Shown here in pieces: positions 1-8,570 of a stretch of 64,000 nt of DNA (positions are counted from its first letter, which is position 1; the number at the start of each line of letters is the position of its first letter). The stretch lies in the NCBI RefSeq assembly GCF_019448085.1, contig NZ_JAGFNZ010000001.1, forward strand, positions 186,001 to 250,000, written 5' to 3'. The stretch comes from Caproiciproducens faecalis (GTDB lineage Bacteria; Bacillota; Clostridia; Oscillospirales; Acutalibacteraceae). The notes under the pieces are model-generated. The model worked only from the letters and a program-made list of their open reading frames with translations, made no database searches and was not told where the DNA came from. The translations under genes and the position numbers were made by a program.

Positions 1-163
1 GAGCAACAACAGTCATTATTTCCGTGGTTCCTGAGTAAACCGAGGGAGCACTTTCCTTCTCCGTAGCTCCTTCAAGGGGTATCGCATAAGCTGGTAACGC
101 CATCGAAGGAAACAATCCTATCAACATTGCCATGGTTAAGAATAATGCTATAAATTTTTTCAT
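1..163 (-). CDS. N-terminal part of a secreted or surface protein
   Basis: The reverse strand starts at an ATG at 163 behind an AGAAAGAGGCG ribosome binding site and reads out of the window without a stop, so only about 54 residues are visible. They form a classic Sec signal peptide: MKK, a hydrophobic stretch of roughly 20 residues, then ALPAYA as the likely signal peptidase I site. The mature part begins with a Glu/Ser/Thr-rich linker. Nothing in the visible part identifies a function. It lies downstream of, and in the same direction as, the small Cys-rich gene and the two-component system. The start is well supported and the identity is unknown. Confidence 0.7.
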   Translation of the reverse strand, partial: MKKFIALFLTMAMLIGLFPSMALPAYAIPLEGATEKESAPSVYSGTTEIMTVVA

Positions 164-277
164 TTTTACGCCTCTTTCTCATTGGATTATGGTTTCATGT
201 TTATTCTCTCAATATATTTTTGGCTGGTCTTATAAAAAGCTTTGTGAGAGAGTTTTTCTCATATTCTTTTCTATCTC

Positions 278-499
278 CTATTTTAATATTTTTTTCGGCC
301 AGTAGCACACACCTACGTCCAGTGAGCGGGGCTTGTCCAGATGAAAGTCGGAACATCGGCAGTACCAGCATTGCTGTATTCCATCCGGAGTATTGGATCT
401 CGGCTCAAAAGCCGGACAGACTTGCCGTGGCCACACATTGCCCTCTGCATTAGGGGCAGAGAGGGGCGCGTCTTCCTGTCTGTGCCGTCGGTTATCCAT
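278..499 (-). CDS. Small Cys-rich protein of 73 aa, possibly metal-binding
   Basis: The ATG at 499 is preceded by GAAGGAG eight bases upstream, which argues strongly for translation; longer upstream starts have no such site. The basic, Arg-rich N-terminus is followed by a C-terminal half with five cysteines, arranged as VCPAF, then QCWYCRC, then GVCYWPKK. The CxxC pair plus the other cysteines would suit binding of one metal ion, but the spacing is not a zinc finger I can name. No signal peptide or membrane segment is present. It sits about 220 bases downstream of the histidine kinase gene, with three CACTTAAAA repeats in between, so it may be a target of that system. Function unknown. Confidence 0.55.
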   Translation of the reverse strand: MDNRRHRQEDAPLSAPNAEGNVWPRQVCPAFEPRSNTPDGIQQCWYCRCSDFHLDKPRSLDVGVCYWPKKILK

Positions 500-637
500 C
501 GTATCACGCTCCTTCAGACAGAAATATAGGGATAATATAAATGATTCATTATTGTCGGCCGGATGGTCGGCGTGGAGCAATCCGTGTATTGGATTTTACC
601 AGAAAATACCATATAAAAATAAAAAAATGAGCCTTTG

Positions 638-685
638 CACTTAAAAGACTCATTTTTACACTTAAAAACTTATATTCACTTAAAA
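638..685. repeat. Three direct repeats of CACTTAAAA, candidate LytTR binding sites
   Basis: Exact copies of the nonamer CACTTAAAA start at 638, 659 and 677 in the gap between the histidine kinase gene and the small Cys-rich gene. The first two are separated by 12 bases. AgrA-family LytTR regulators bind 9-bp direct repeats with about 12 bp between them. The adjacent regulator is a LytTR protein, so this is a plausible target site. A short inverted repeat (623-631 with 649-657) overlaps the region and could instead be a weak terminator for the kinase gene. Confidence 0.4.
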
Positions 686-716
686 TTTGCTTTTGATTCA
701 ACGGATTTATCTGTTC

Positions 717-2003
717 TCACGCCAGCAGACGAACCCGAAAAATACCCTTTTCAATGGAATAGATTAGCTCGCCGTCATATTTCTTTGCAAAGGTGATGAC
801 GCTTTTGCTGCCTAAGCCGTGACCCTCTTCATGGGTGACGGGACAGCCGTTTTCGTCAAGGGCAGTATCCTCTGTACATGGATTGTCCATTTCTAAAAGC
901 AGCCTTCCCACATAGCGGCAAATAAAATTGATATATAACGGTTTGCTGCCCGATTGTTTTAAGCACGCCACAATGGCATTTTCCAAAAGATTTGACGCCA
1001 CCATGGAAAGCTCCAGCGAATCCACCGGAAGGTCGTTTGGAACATCCAGCTCAATCACTGTGGGAATGCCCGACTGCTCTGCAAGCTCTGCATAATGGCA
1101 GACAGCGGCATTGACAACAGGATTTTCACAATAAACCTTGCCAATCTTGGGTGCCGTCTGATCCTGTTTTTTCAGAAGGGCGACAGCCTCACGGCTTTCC
1201 CCTTTCTCCAAAAGCTCTAAAAGCATATTGTTGAAATGGCGGCGGTCATGGGCGGCAAGGCTGTTCTGCGCCGACACCTCCTCCATCAGTGTAAGCCGTT
1301 CTGCCATATTGCCGGCGGCTAATTGCAGATATTCCCGCTCCGCCTGCATTTTTTGATTCTCTTCTTTCACCTGATACTCTTGCTGAAGATATTTGATGGA
1401 CAGAAAAATAGAGCAGTAGGCCGCAAGTCCGATAAAAATCACTAAAAGCAGCGGAACAGCCTGTTCGGTCAGGGTGACAACAATGTCATCCGAGGAAAGA
1501 ACATAGTAATTAAATGTAATGTAAATGCCCAGCGCCACAGCGAAATACGCCGTCCAATGCTTCACTGCCTGCCGATACAGCGGGCGCACATAGCGCGACA
1601 GGACCAGCAGAAATGCGCCGAACAGGATCACGCGCAGCAGCGAGTTTGCGTAGACGGGAAACGGCAATTTCCTTGAGCCGATAAAGCTGAGGACAATCAC
1701 GGCGTCGCTGATGTTCTGGACGGTGAGGTAGGAAAACAGCCACTGCATAAAAGTGTCTTTAAACAGCGGCCGCACAACGAAACACAGCACCGCAAACAAA
1801 ACAATGTCAAGCTTTGAAAGCAGGGTCAGGTTCCCGCTGAGGTAACAGAAAATCGCCGTGCCCAAGTCGGCGGCGAGAACGCCGAGCATGGTCAGCCGTG
1901 TAATCTTTTTTGAGTACTTCGGCTGCAAAAGCGTCATCATCAGCAGGACATTGGCGGTGGTAGAGACCGCCGCCCGCACCAGGTCGGGAAGAAGCTGGAT
2001 CAT
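717..2003 (-). CDS. AgrC-like sensor histidine kinase (HPK10, GHKL ATPase)
   Basis: This is a membrane sensor kinase of 428 aa. The N-terminal 200 residues contain about six hydrophobic segments typical of peptide-sensing AgrC/ComD/VirS kinases. A coiled-coil linker at 205-245 follows. The dimerisation/phosphoacceptor helix contains AHDRRHFNN, with His256 the probable phosphorylated residue. The ATPase domain has the N-box NLLENAI near 340 and a glycine-rich GHGLGSK motif near 395. The start has a strong AAGGAGGG site. Its ATG overlaps the stop of the upstream response regulator gene (ATGA), so the two are co-translated. No agrB or agrD gene is visible here, so the signal is unknown. Confidence 0.88.
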   Translation of the reverse strand: MIQLLPDLVRAAVSTTANVLLMMTLLQPKYSKKITRLTMLGVLAADLGTAIFCYLSGNLTLLSKLDIVLFAVLCFVVRPLFKDTFMQWLFSYLTVQNISDAVIVLSFIGSRKLPFPVYANSLLRVILFGAFLLVLSRYVRPLYRQAVKHWTAYFAVALGIYITFNYYVLSSDDIVVTLTEQAVPLLLVIFIGLAAYCSIFLSIKYLQQEYQVKEENQKMQAEREYLQLAAGNMAERLTLMEEVSAQNSLAAHDRRHFNNMLLELLEKGESREAVALLKKQDQTAPKIGKVYCENPVVNAAVCHYAELAEQSGIPTVIELDVPNDLPVDSLELSMVASNLLENAIVACLKQSGSKPLYINFICRYVGRLLLEMDNPCTEDTALDENGCPVTHEEGHGLGSKSVITFAKKYDGELIYSIEKGIFRVRLLA

Positions 2004-2737
2004 CGCTGTCCCTCCTTAGGCATCAGGTAGTTCATATAGGCATCCCGCACTGCGGGGTATTGCTTTGCCGCAATGGGGACCGTTTTGCCGCCGCACAGCG
2101 TAAAGCTGTCCTTGGCAAAACGCTCTACCCGCCGCATATTAATGAGGTACGAGGTGTGACATTGTAAAAAGTGAGCATCCTTTAAAACGGGCATGCTGTA
2201 TTCCGCAAAACTTTCCCGAATGGTACGGCTGATGATCTCCTCGCCGTTTGTCAGGGTGAAGATGACAGCATGGCTGCGGTATTCGCAGCAAAGAATATCT
2301 GACAGCCTTAATACCCGAAGACCGTCAGTGGTTTTAATCGTAACGGTCTGCTCTTCGGACAAGTCTGTTTTCGAGATGGCAAAAGTGAGTGTGTCGAACA
2401 GCTGCTGTTTATCGATCGGCTTAATCAAATAGTTGACGGGGCTTGCGGCATAGGCCTGTAAAGCAAATTGAGGCTCGGCGGTGGCATAAATAATTTGAGC
2501 CTCGCGGTCAAGGCGGCGAATTTCTTTGCCAAGTTCAATGCCGCTGACCATGGGCATGACAATATCCATTATGTAAAGATGAAAGCTCTCGGTTCCAATG
2601 GCGGTCAGCAATTTGTCAGAGTGAGAAAATTTTTTTACCTCTGCTTCCAATGTGTGGGCAGCAAGGTACTCGGTTATGTATGCGCTGATAATTTCCAACT
2701 CTCTCGGCTTGTCGTCACAAATGGCGATTTGCAGCAT
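2000..2737 (-). CDS. LytTR-family response regulator
   Basis: This is the cytoplasmic DNA-binding partner of the adjacent kinase. The ATG at 2737 was chosen because an AGGAGGTG site lies just upstream; an in-frame extension to 2782 has none. The receiver domain (1-120) shows the acidic pair D8-D9, phosphoacceptor D58 in YIMDIVMP, and the conserved lysine in INYLIKP-type context. The C-terminal half (about 140-240) is a LytTR domain, with the QCHTSYLINMRRV segment typical of the fold. LytTR proteins bind 9-bp direct repeats, and candidate copies occur at 638-685. The 3' end overlaps the kinase start. Confidence 0.9.
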   Translation of the reverse strand: MLQIAICDDKPRELEIISAYITEYLAAHTLEAEVKKFSHSDKLLTAIGTESFHLYIMDIVMPMVSGIELGKEIRRLDREAQIIYATAEPQFALQAYAASPVNYLIKPIDKQQLFDTLTFAISKTDLSEEQTVTIKTTDGLRVLRLSDILCCEYRSHAVIFTLTNGEEIISRTIRESFAEYSMPVLKDAHFLQCHTSYLINMRRVERFAKDSFTLCGGKTVPIAAKQYPAVRDAYMNYLMPKEGQR

Positions 2738-3021
2738 TGTCGCACCTCCTGCAAAGCGGCATATCCGTCTTAATTTATGCAAGAACGAACGCCGTAAGCA
2801 TTATCAATAGTCTTTGAAACCATTATATCATGTCGAAAGCTGCAAGTCTATCGTTCTATATATGCAGGCGGGATCAACTTACGATCGAACAGCAAGCAAG
2901 AGGCTGCCGCAAAACAGCTTATAGCTATTTTTCCCTCAAATAACCTTTCAGTATGAAATCAAAGCAACAAGAGATAATAGGAATAAAATAAGGAATTATT
3001 ATGGAGGATATTTAATCTCAT

Positions 3022-3993
3022 ATGAAAAATAAAATAAAATGCAAAAAAATTTTATCCATATTACTTGTATTCATACTTGTTCTGCTTACTGCGTGCAGCA
3101 GTAAAAGCTCTCAGCAGTCTTCTGAAGCGGAGTCTTCTAAATCCGGTTCGGAGTCGGAAGAAGTTCCTTCAGATTTAACCGAGCTTGAAAATAATATTGA
3201 AATGATCGAGCAAACTCTGGATGGGCCGTCCATTCAGACAAAACCAATGCAGCAGGCCGGTCAAAGCACGCAGTCCGGCGAAGGTGCGCAGTCCGGAGAT
3301 GATGCGCAGTCTGGCGGGGGTGCACAGTCTGGACAGAGCGATCAAAGCCAGCCAGGGAGTCAAAGCTCGCAGCAGGGGCAGGGACAGCAGCAGAGCCAGC
3401 CGTCAAGTTCTAGCCAACAAGATCCAATAGAAAAAATTCCTGCAATTGTAGATAAAATGCACTATCAATGGAATAATCTAATGCCTGTAGCGATTAAAAA
3501 AGGGGCCAATAACGATTTGGTAAATAATTTCGGCAATAGACTAAACGATCTGTCCAGCACGGTTGTCAGTAAGAATAAGATGAAAACGTTGATAGCTGCA
3601 AATCAACTTTATGTCTATATACCGGATTTATATTTGCTTTTCAAGTCAAAGCTCTCACCGGAGATAAAGCGGGTCCGGTATTATTCCAGAAGCGCCATTC
3701 TGAACGCGTCAAGTGCCAACTGGACTCAGGCCGATTCGGATATGAGCAGTCTAAAATCCGTCTGGGCCGTGTATAGAAATAGCTTAAGCAAAGATCAGCA
3801 GGATAACGCAACCAAACTTGACTTATCTATCAATGAACTTGAAAAGGTGATTAAAGAAAGAAAGCAGCCATTAATTGCTATAAAAGGGAAAGTTGAGTTT
3901 TCAAACATTCAAGCTTTGGAAAAGGCGACTCAAAAAGAGTCCGGAGGACAATCCGGCGGCCAGCAGTCCAGTGAAGAACAATCCGGCAGTTAG
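3022..3993 (+). CDS. Ser/Gln/Gly-rich lipoprotein
   Basis: This is a predicted lipoprotein of 323 aa. The hydrophobic N-terminus ends in LLTAC, giving lipid-modified Cys25. Residues about 70-135 are low complexity with tandem units of the GAQSGx type, probably a flexible wall-spanning linker. Residues 140-290 form a soluble, probably helical domain I do not recognise, with a KxxxLIAANQLYVYIPDLY segment. The C-terminus returns to Gly/Gln/Ser-rich sequence. A GGAGG site precedes the ATG. The gene stands alone and ends at a 15-bp hairpin shared with the convergent transporter operon. Function unknown; an envelope role is inferred from the lipobox only. Confidence 0.75.
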   Translation: MKNKIKCKKILSILLVFILVLLTACSSKSSQQSSEAESSKSGSESEEVPSDLTELENNIEMIEQTLDGPSIQTKPMQQAGQSTQSGEGAQSGDDAQSGGGAQSGQSDQSQPGSQSSQQGQGQQQSQPSSSSQQDPIEKIPAIVDKMHYQWNNLMPVAIKKGANNDLVNNFGNRLNDLSSTVVSKNKMKTLIAANQLYVYIPDLYLLFKSKLSPEIKRVRYYSRSAILNASSANWTQADSDMSSLKSVWAVYRNSLSKDQQDNATKLDLSINELEKVIKERKQPLIAIKGKVEFSNIQALEKATQKESGGQSGGQQSSEEQSGS

Positions 3994-4036
3994 CAAATCA
4001 CTGAGTGGGTCTTTGAGCTGGTTTTTGAATCAATAA

Positions 4037-4072
4037 TGGGAGCAGGGACGTCGAAATACGTCCCTGCTCCCA
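4037..4072. terminator. 15-bp perfect hairpin between convergent genes
   Basis: The arm GGGAGCAGGGACGT pairs perfectly with ACGTCCCTGCTCCC around a six-base loop, extended by one T-A pair. It sits between the convergent lipoprotein and DASS transporter genes. The flanking T-runs are weak on both strands, so it may stop transcription from both sides or protect mRNA ends. Confidence 0.6.
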
Positions 4073-4104
4073 CTTTAGTCTATACCTAGTTTTTGGAATT
4101 TTGC

Positions 4105-5514
4105 TCAGAGAATGCCGAGCAGATGCCAGAAAGGAATACAGGCCCAGAACCCCAGAATATTCAAAGCCATGTAAATATAAGACAGCTTGCTGATTGCGGG
4201 GAAGGAAATGTTTTCTTCCCCGCCGCCGGCAGAATAGCCGATGAGAAACAGACCGTTTTGATAAATTACATTCCAGGTCAGGATGGATGTGAAGACAACC
4301 ATAGCACAAACCCAGGGACTGATGCTCATTGCCTGAGCAAACGGGATCAGCAGAACCACAAATATGGTAATGCTGGAAACCTGGTCTACATAAATAAACC
4401 GTATCAGGTAAATGGCAATTGCTACTACTGTAATAAATATGAATGGATTTCCGGTGAACAGGCCGATGTATGGCGCTAACTGTTTGCTGATGTAGGTTTG
4501 GATTTTGAGTTCGTTAAGGACGCTGCCAAAACTAATCATACTTCCTACCATAAACAGCATATCCCAGGGGATTTTTGTTTTAAAATCAGAAACGTCAATT
4601 ACATTGGTAATCAGGAATATGAGAAGGGCCAACACGGCAACAACGGTGCTGTCAACGTTAATGACTTTCTGTAATGCCCACAGGACAACGGCAATCAGAA
4701 ACACCCCAAGAGTCAGTTTTTCATTCATGGTCATGGGGCCCATGCCGGCCAGTTCCTGATTCACATAGTCTTTAGAAAAGTGCTTTTCTTCTTTTGGCCG
4801 ATACAGAACCCAAATACTAATCAGGCAGCCCACTGCGACCACAATTCCCCAGGGCAGCATGCTGATGAACCACTTAATCCAGCTGAATTGAGCCTGTGTT
4901 TGGGCCGGAAGTAAACCAAATGCTATGTAACCGAAAAAGTTCGCGCTGATAAAGCAAACACTCATCAGCATAAACCCTGTGACCACAGCAAGGAAGAGGC
5001 CGTGCATTCCGTTGCTCTTTTTCTCGTAGCCCATAGCCTCGCCTACGCTTTCAGCAATGGGGATTCCCATGCAAAGCTTGGCGGTTGCACTGGGAATAAA
5101 AGGATTGATGATGATTCCCGAGACAATCAGCCCCAGAACTTGTCCTTTGTAAGTAGGCGAAAACAGCTTCATGATGGAGTAAGCAAAACGTTTCATCAAA
5201 CCGGTCTTGGTAAGCGCCAGACTCATGCCAAGCGCGGCCAGCATAAACCACCAGGTAGAACTGGAAAAACCGGAGTACGCATGAGTAAACGGGACAACCC
5301 CTGTCAGCGCGAACAGTGCGCACATCAGCATAGAAGTAATAAAAATACTGAAGACCTGAAAAATCCAATAGGTAATTGCCCAAAGAGTAATTCCAAGTGC
5401 GACCATTGCCGGATGGGTCAAACCTTTAGGAACTGGCAGGCAGACGAAAACAACGGCAATCACAATGCCCAGAACAGCGCCTAACACTCGCTTAGCATCT
5501 GTTTTTTTCAACAT
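4105..5514 (-). CDS. DASS (SLC13) family di/tricarboxylate symporter
   Basis: This integral membrane carrier has about 469 aa and 11-13 hydrophobic segments, and probably imports a dicarboxylate or related acid with Na+ or protons. The family signature appears in two halves: an SSSTWWFMLAALGMSLAL segment with a SATAK motif in the first, and a similar SMISFGSVLNELK region in the second. These correspond to the paired hairpin substrate sites of CitT/VcINDY proteins. The ATG at 5514 fits the GAGGGAG site better than a GTG six bases upstream. It follows an FAD oxidoreductase gene by about 30 bases, so the pair likely imports and oxidises or reduces one substrate. Substrate unknown. Confidence 0.85.
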   Translation of the reverse strand: MLKKTDAKRVLGAVLGIVIAVVFVCLPVPKGLTHPAMVALGITLWAITYWIFQVFSIFITSMLMCALFALTGVVPFTHAYSGFSSSTWWFMLAALGMSLALTKTGLMKRFAYSIMKLFSPTYKGQVLGLIVSGIIINPFIPSATAKLCMGIPIAESVGEAMGYEKKSNGMHGLFLAVVTGFMLMSVCFISANFFGYIAFGLLPAQTQAQFSWIKWFISMLPWGIVVAVGCLISIWVLYRPKEEKHFSKDYVNQELAGMGPMTMNEKLTLGVFLIAVVLWALQKVINVDSTVVAVLALLIFLITNVIDVSDFKTKIPWDMLFMVGSMISFGSVLNELKIQTYISKQLAPYIGLFTGNPFIFITVVAIAIYLIRFIYVDQVSSITIFVVLLIPFAQAMSISPWVCAMVVFTSILTWNVIYQNGLFLIGYSAGGGEENISFPAISKLSYIYMALNILGFWACIPFWHLLGIL

Positions 5515-5547
5515 GAACACTCCCTCTATTTTAGCGTCTCAAGCTTA

Positions 5548-6891
5548 TTAAATTTTCGGAAGGTATACTCCTTGATTTCTCAGAATTTCCTGCAGCTTAA
5601 CAACGTCAATGTCGCGGGGCTGTTTGCCGGACTGAACCGCAAGATAAGCAGCGGCGCCGGAAGCTTCTCCTGTTGCTACGCTGTGCGGAATTAAATTCAG
5701 CCAGTTATGAGCGCGGACATCCGCACTCAGGCATCGTCCTGCCGCAAGAAGATTGTCCAGCTTTTCAGGAACCAGAGCTCTGAACGGAATGCTGAGGGCG
5801 GATTCACCGTCCGGTTTGTTAAAGCTGTGCATTGCCGGAGTGACAGCAACCGCATCTGAAAATGTCTTTCCCTGCTTTAAGTCGTCAAATGTAATTTGAT
5901 ATTGTCCTTTCAGTCTTCTGGAGTAGCGGCAGCCGACAATGGATGCAATATCCATCAGGTAACAGTCTTCAAAACCCGGCAGTTCTTTCCGCAAATAGCG
6001 GACAACATCTGGGATGGCCTTTTTAATCTTCATTTCCACATAGGTAAGGTCTTTAATCTTCATACTGTTTTTTTCCGGAATCCAGTTGTTTACCCACATG
6101 TTGTCGTTGCGGTTGGAGGGAATAGGCAGCAGTTTGTATCCCGCCACTTCATTTAAGCGCTGCAGCTTCTGGGCGCACTCTTCCGGAAATGCGACTTTGT
6201 AGGCTGCGTATTTTGCATAGTCTGTGTCGGCAAGGCGGAAACATTCCGCCATATTGGAATTACGGATCGTAGGATCTATGCTATTGTCAAACTCGGCGCC
6301 CGCGGAGGCAAAAATATCTCCTTCGCCGGTCGCGTCAATGACTACTTTGGCCAAAACGGCTTTTCGTCCTTCTTTACTTTCAAAAAAGACACCTTTCAGT
6401 TTTCCGTCGTCCATAAATGCTTTAGCCGCCCAGCAGTGGAAGTAAACGGTGACCTTTGCTTCTTCTACCATGTCGTTTAAGACGATTTTCATCAGCTCCG
6501 GGTCAATAAAAGTGGTATACATTACTTTGTTGTTCCACACGGCGCCAAAATAATTGGACCATTTTTTAACCAGTTCCGAATTGGTGCTGCCTGCTTCGCG
6601 ATCCTTGGGTCCGAATACAGCGTCCGGGTATTTCCCAAGACGCGTCATCCATTCTTTTTGGATTCCCAAAACCTTGTCGCCGGTACCGTTGTCAAGATTT
6701 GGAATCATACAGACCTGACCGCCGGTAACAAGACCGCCCAAAAAACCGTATCTTTCCAGCAAAATTACTTTCGCACCGTTTCTTGCAGCCGAAATGGCAG
6801 CGGCGCTGCCTGCAGGACCACCTCCTACGACTAATACGTCAGCCTCGTCAAATACTGGAATTTGAGCCTGCGGCTCGAGTACTGTTTTCAT
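5548..6891 (-). CDS. FAD-dependent oxidoreductase (FAD_oxidored family)
   Basis: This is a soluble flavoprotein of 447 aa. The Rossmann dinucleotide motif VVGGGPAGSAAAISAARNGA (residues about 22-41) is followed by the acidic ERYGFLGG stretch that contacts the ribose. A second cofactor motif occurs near the C-terminus (LDNLLAAGRCLSAD), and VIDATGEGDIFA is typical of PF12831 proteins. The ATG at 6891 has GGGGAGG nine bases upstream; a TTG at 6909 overlaps that site. No signal peptide is present, so it acts in the cytoplasm, unlike secreted flavocytochrome fumarate reductases. It is first in the operon with the DASS transporter and divergent from a PucR regulator. Substrate unknown. Confidence 0.82.
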   Translation of the reverse strand: MKTVLEPQAQIPVFDEADVLVVGGGPAGSAAAISAARNGAKVILLERYGFLGGLVTGGQVCMIPNLDNGTGDKVLGIQKEWMTRLGKYPDAVFGPKDREAGSTNSELVKKWSNYFGAVWNNKVMYTTFIDPELMKIVLNDMVEEAKVTVYFHCWAAKAFMDDGKLKGVFFESKEGRKAVLAKVVIDATGEGDIFASAGAEFDNSIDPTIRNSNMAECFRLADTDYAKYAAYKVAFPEECAQKLQRLNEVAGYKLLPIPSNRNDNMWVNNWIPEKNSMKIKDLTYVEMKIKKAIPDVVRYLRKELPGFEDCYLMDIASIVGCRYSRRLKGQYQITFDDLKQGKTFSDAVAVTPAMHSFNKPDGESALSIPFRALVPEKLDNLLAAGRCLSADVRAHNWLNLIPHSVATGEASGAAAYLAVQSGKQPRDIDVVKLQEILRNQGVYLPKI

Positions 6892-6992
6892 AAAGTCAAA
6901 CCTCCCCAAGCTATATTCTGTGAATGGATGAATATAGCTTATTTAAAATTTAGTTATTGTGTTCAAAATATATAAAATATCCTCATAATTAT

Positions 6993-7014
6993 GGAACATT
7001 TTGTCCTATGTTCC
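6993..7014. promoter_or_regulatory. Inverted repeat GGAACAT-N8-ATGTTCC, candidate operator
   Basis: A perfect 7-bp inverted repeat with an 8-bp spacer lies in the 216-bp region between the divergent FAD oxidoreductase and PucR-type regulator genes. Its position suits an operator for the PucR-type protein controlling the transporter operon and itself. Confidence 0.5.
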
Positions 7015-7107
7015 TATTATATCATTGCAAATTTTGTTTTACTATGCTAAACTCTGAGAAAAGATTCAGTTTTGTATCCTATAAATAAAGGATAAGGTGA
7101 AAACAAG

Positions 7108-8331
7108 ATGCCTGAATTTGTAAATAATGACCAAATTAAGCTCGAATTGTACGAATCACTGCAAAAAAAAGACATGATGGCAGAGCTTGCAAACCTGTCA
7201 TCACGCTATTTAGGCAATCCTGTGTTCCTGATGGATGCGGATTGGAATGTTGTTGCTGTCAGTGAAAATGCACCGAAAAATGATCTTGTGCAACGCATTA
7301 AAAGCCGCGAAGGCACTTCTTTTATGGAATATGCGCGCTGTGTGACGGAAGCAATTGACAGCGTACGGCTTCAGCCGTATATTTTGGATTCTCCGGCCGC
7401 GGGGCAGCGGCGTATGATCGTGCGGGCTTATTGGGAAGGGTTTTATCAGGGACATCTTACAATTTTAGAAAAAAACCGGCTGCTGACGGAAGTGGATGAA
7501 CCGCTTGCAATGATGATTGCACAGGTTTATGCTCTTGCACTCAGAATACAAAAGGCAAAGGCTTTTCCGCTGCCGGATCACGCCTGGACAAAGTTGCTGC
7601 AGGATCTTCTTACTCAAAAGCTGTCCAGACGCACGGAATATGAGTTGCGCCTTCAGGTTTCCACCACGTTGTATCTGCCCTCCAGAATGAAAATCTGCCG
7701 AATTGATTCGCGCAGTGGAAATATTACCGCAGACATGTATCAAAAAATAGTCGGATGCCTTGAATCCAGAAAAGATTATGTGGCAACGGCACGATATGAT
7801 GGCAGTATTGCCTTGCTTGTAGATATCACCAAAGGAGACGGGCCGCTTTCTTCCGAAAAGGAGATTCTTGAGCTTGCATACAAAAATGCCGTATATTTTG
7901 GAATCAGCAGTGAATTCAACGATCTTTTCTATGTCCATCGCTATTTTGAAGGAGCGTCACGGGCTGTTTTGTTTGCAAAACGCTGGGGAATGCAAAATCC
8001 GGTTCAAAATTATGATGACTGTAAGCTTTATGACTTAATGACGGATGTCCATCCGCCAACCGGCAATCTGAAACAATATGTGGCGGATGCGATCCTTTCC
8101 ATGATTGAGTATGATGAGAAAAATTCCACTCAGTTTTACCATACGATCAAAACATATTTTGATTGCAATCAAAACGTGTCACAAACAGCGGATAAGCTCT
8201 ATATTCATAAAACAACCCTTACCTATCGTTTAAACCGCATGCAGATACTCTTCCACATTGATTGGAAGGATCCCTCTCAACTGCTTTTTTTGCAGGTTTC
8301 TATTTATATCATGGAAATTCAGCTGACATGA
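7108..8331 (+). CDS. PucR/CdaR-type transcriptional regulator
   Basis: This is a cytoplasmic regulator of 407 aa. The N-terminal 150 residues look like a small-molecule sensory domain (SRYLGNPVFLMDADWNVVAVS, PAS/GAF-like). The middle is a GGDEF-like CdaR segment. The C-terminus holds the PucR helix-turn-helix, with NVSQTADKLYIHKTTLTYRLNRM as its core. Family members usually activate genes for purine, sugar-diacid or amino-acid breakdown in response to the substrate. It is divergent from the FAD oxidoreductase-DASS operon, whose control is its likely job, and a perfect inverted repeat lies between them. An AAGGTG site supports the start. Confidence 0.85.
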   Translation: MPEFVNNDQIKLELYESLQKKDMMAELANLSSRYLGNPVFLMDADWNVVAVSENAPKNDLVQRIKSREGTSFMEYARCVTEAIDSVRLQPYILDSPAAGQRRMIVRAYWEGFYQGHLTILEKNRLLTEVDEPLAMMIAQVYALALRIQKAKAFPLPDHAWTKLLQDLLTQKLSRRTEYELRLQVSTTLYLPSRMKICRIDSRSGNITADMYQKIVGCLESRKDYVATARYDGSIALLVDITKGDGPLSSEKEILELAYKNAVYFGISSEFNDLFYVHRYFEGASRAVLFAKRWGMQNPVQNYDDCKLYDLMTDVHPPTGNLKQYVADAILSMIEYDEKNSTQFYHTIKTYFDCNQNVSQTADKLYIHKTTLTYRLNRMQILFHIDWKDPSQLLFLQVSIYIMEIQLT

Positions 8332-8337
8332 ATCACA

Positions 8338-8465
8338 TTTGGCGGGGATGTCACAGAAGCCCTGCGACGGCAGGCCGTTTGGGCCACAGGGGCGCAAGAG
8401 GCTGGACGACGACCCTATTGCCGTGAATTGTAGCGCTGCGCTCTCCTTCTATATGTTTCCGCCGG
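8338..8465. other. GC-rich, hairpin-rich intergenic stretch
   Basis: The 239 bases between the PucR gene and sigI carry no convincing gene. The first half is much richer in GC than neighbouring intergenic DNA and holds compact inverted repeats (CCTGC-GACG-GCAGG, GGCC-GTTTG-GGCC, AGGG paired with CCCT). It could encode a structured RNA or be remnant coding sequence. I cannot match it to a known riboswitch class. Confidence 0.3.
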
Positions 8466-8469
8466 AGTA

Positions 8470-8498
8470 TTGAAAAGCCGCAGGCAATGTTATACAAT
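8470..8498 (+). promoter_or_regulatory. SigA-type promoter of sigI-rsgI
   Basis: TTGAAA and TACAAT are separated by exactly 17 bases, about 70 bases before the sigI start. I see no SigI-type promoter (C-rich -35, CGAA -10) that is clearly placed, although CGAA occurs at 8501. Confidence 0.6.
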
Positions 8499-8570
8499 AA
8501 CGAAATAACATAGTGAGGAAATTAATGTCAGTGACATATAAGCTCACATATGCTTGGAGGGTGTAATGAA

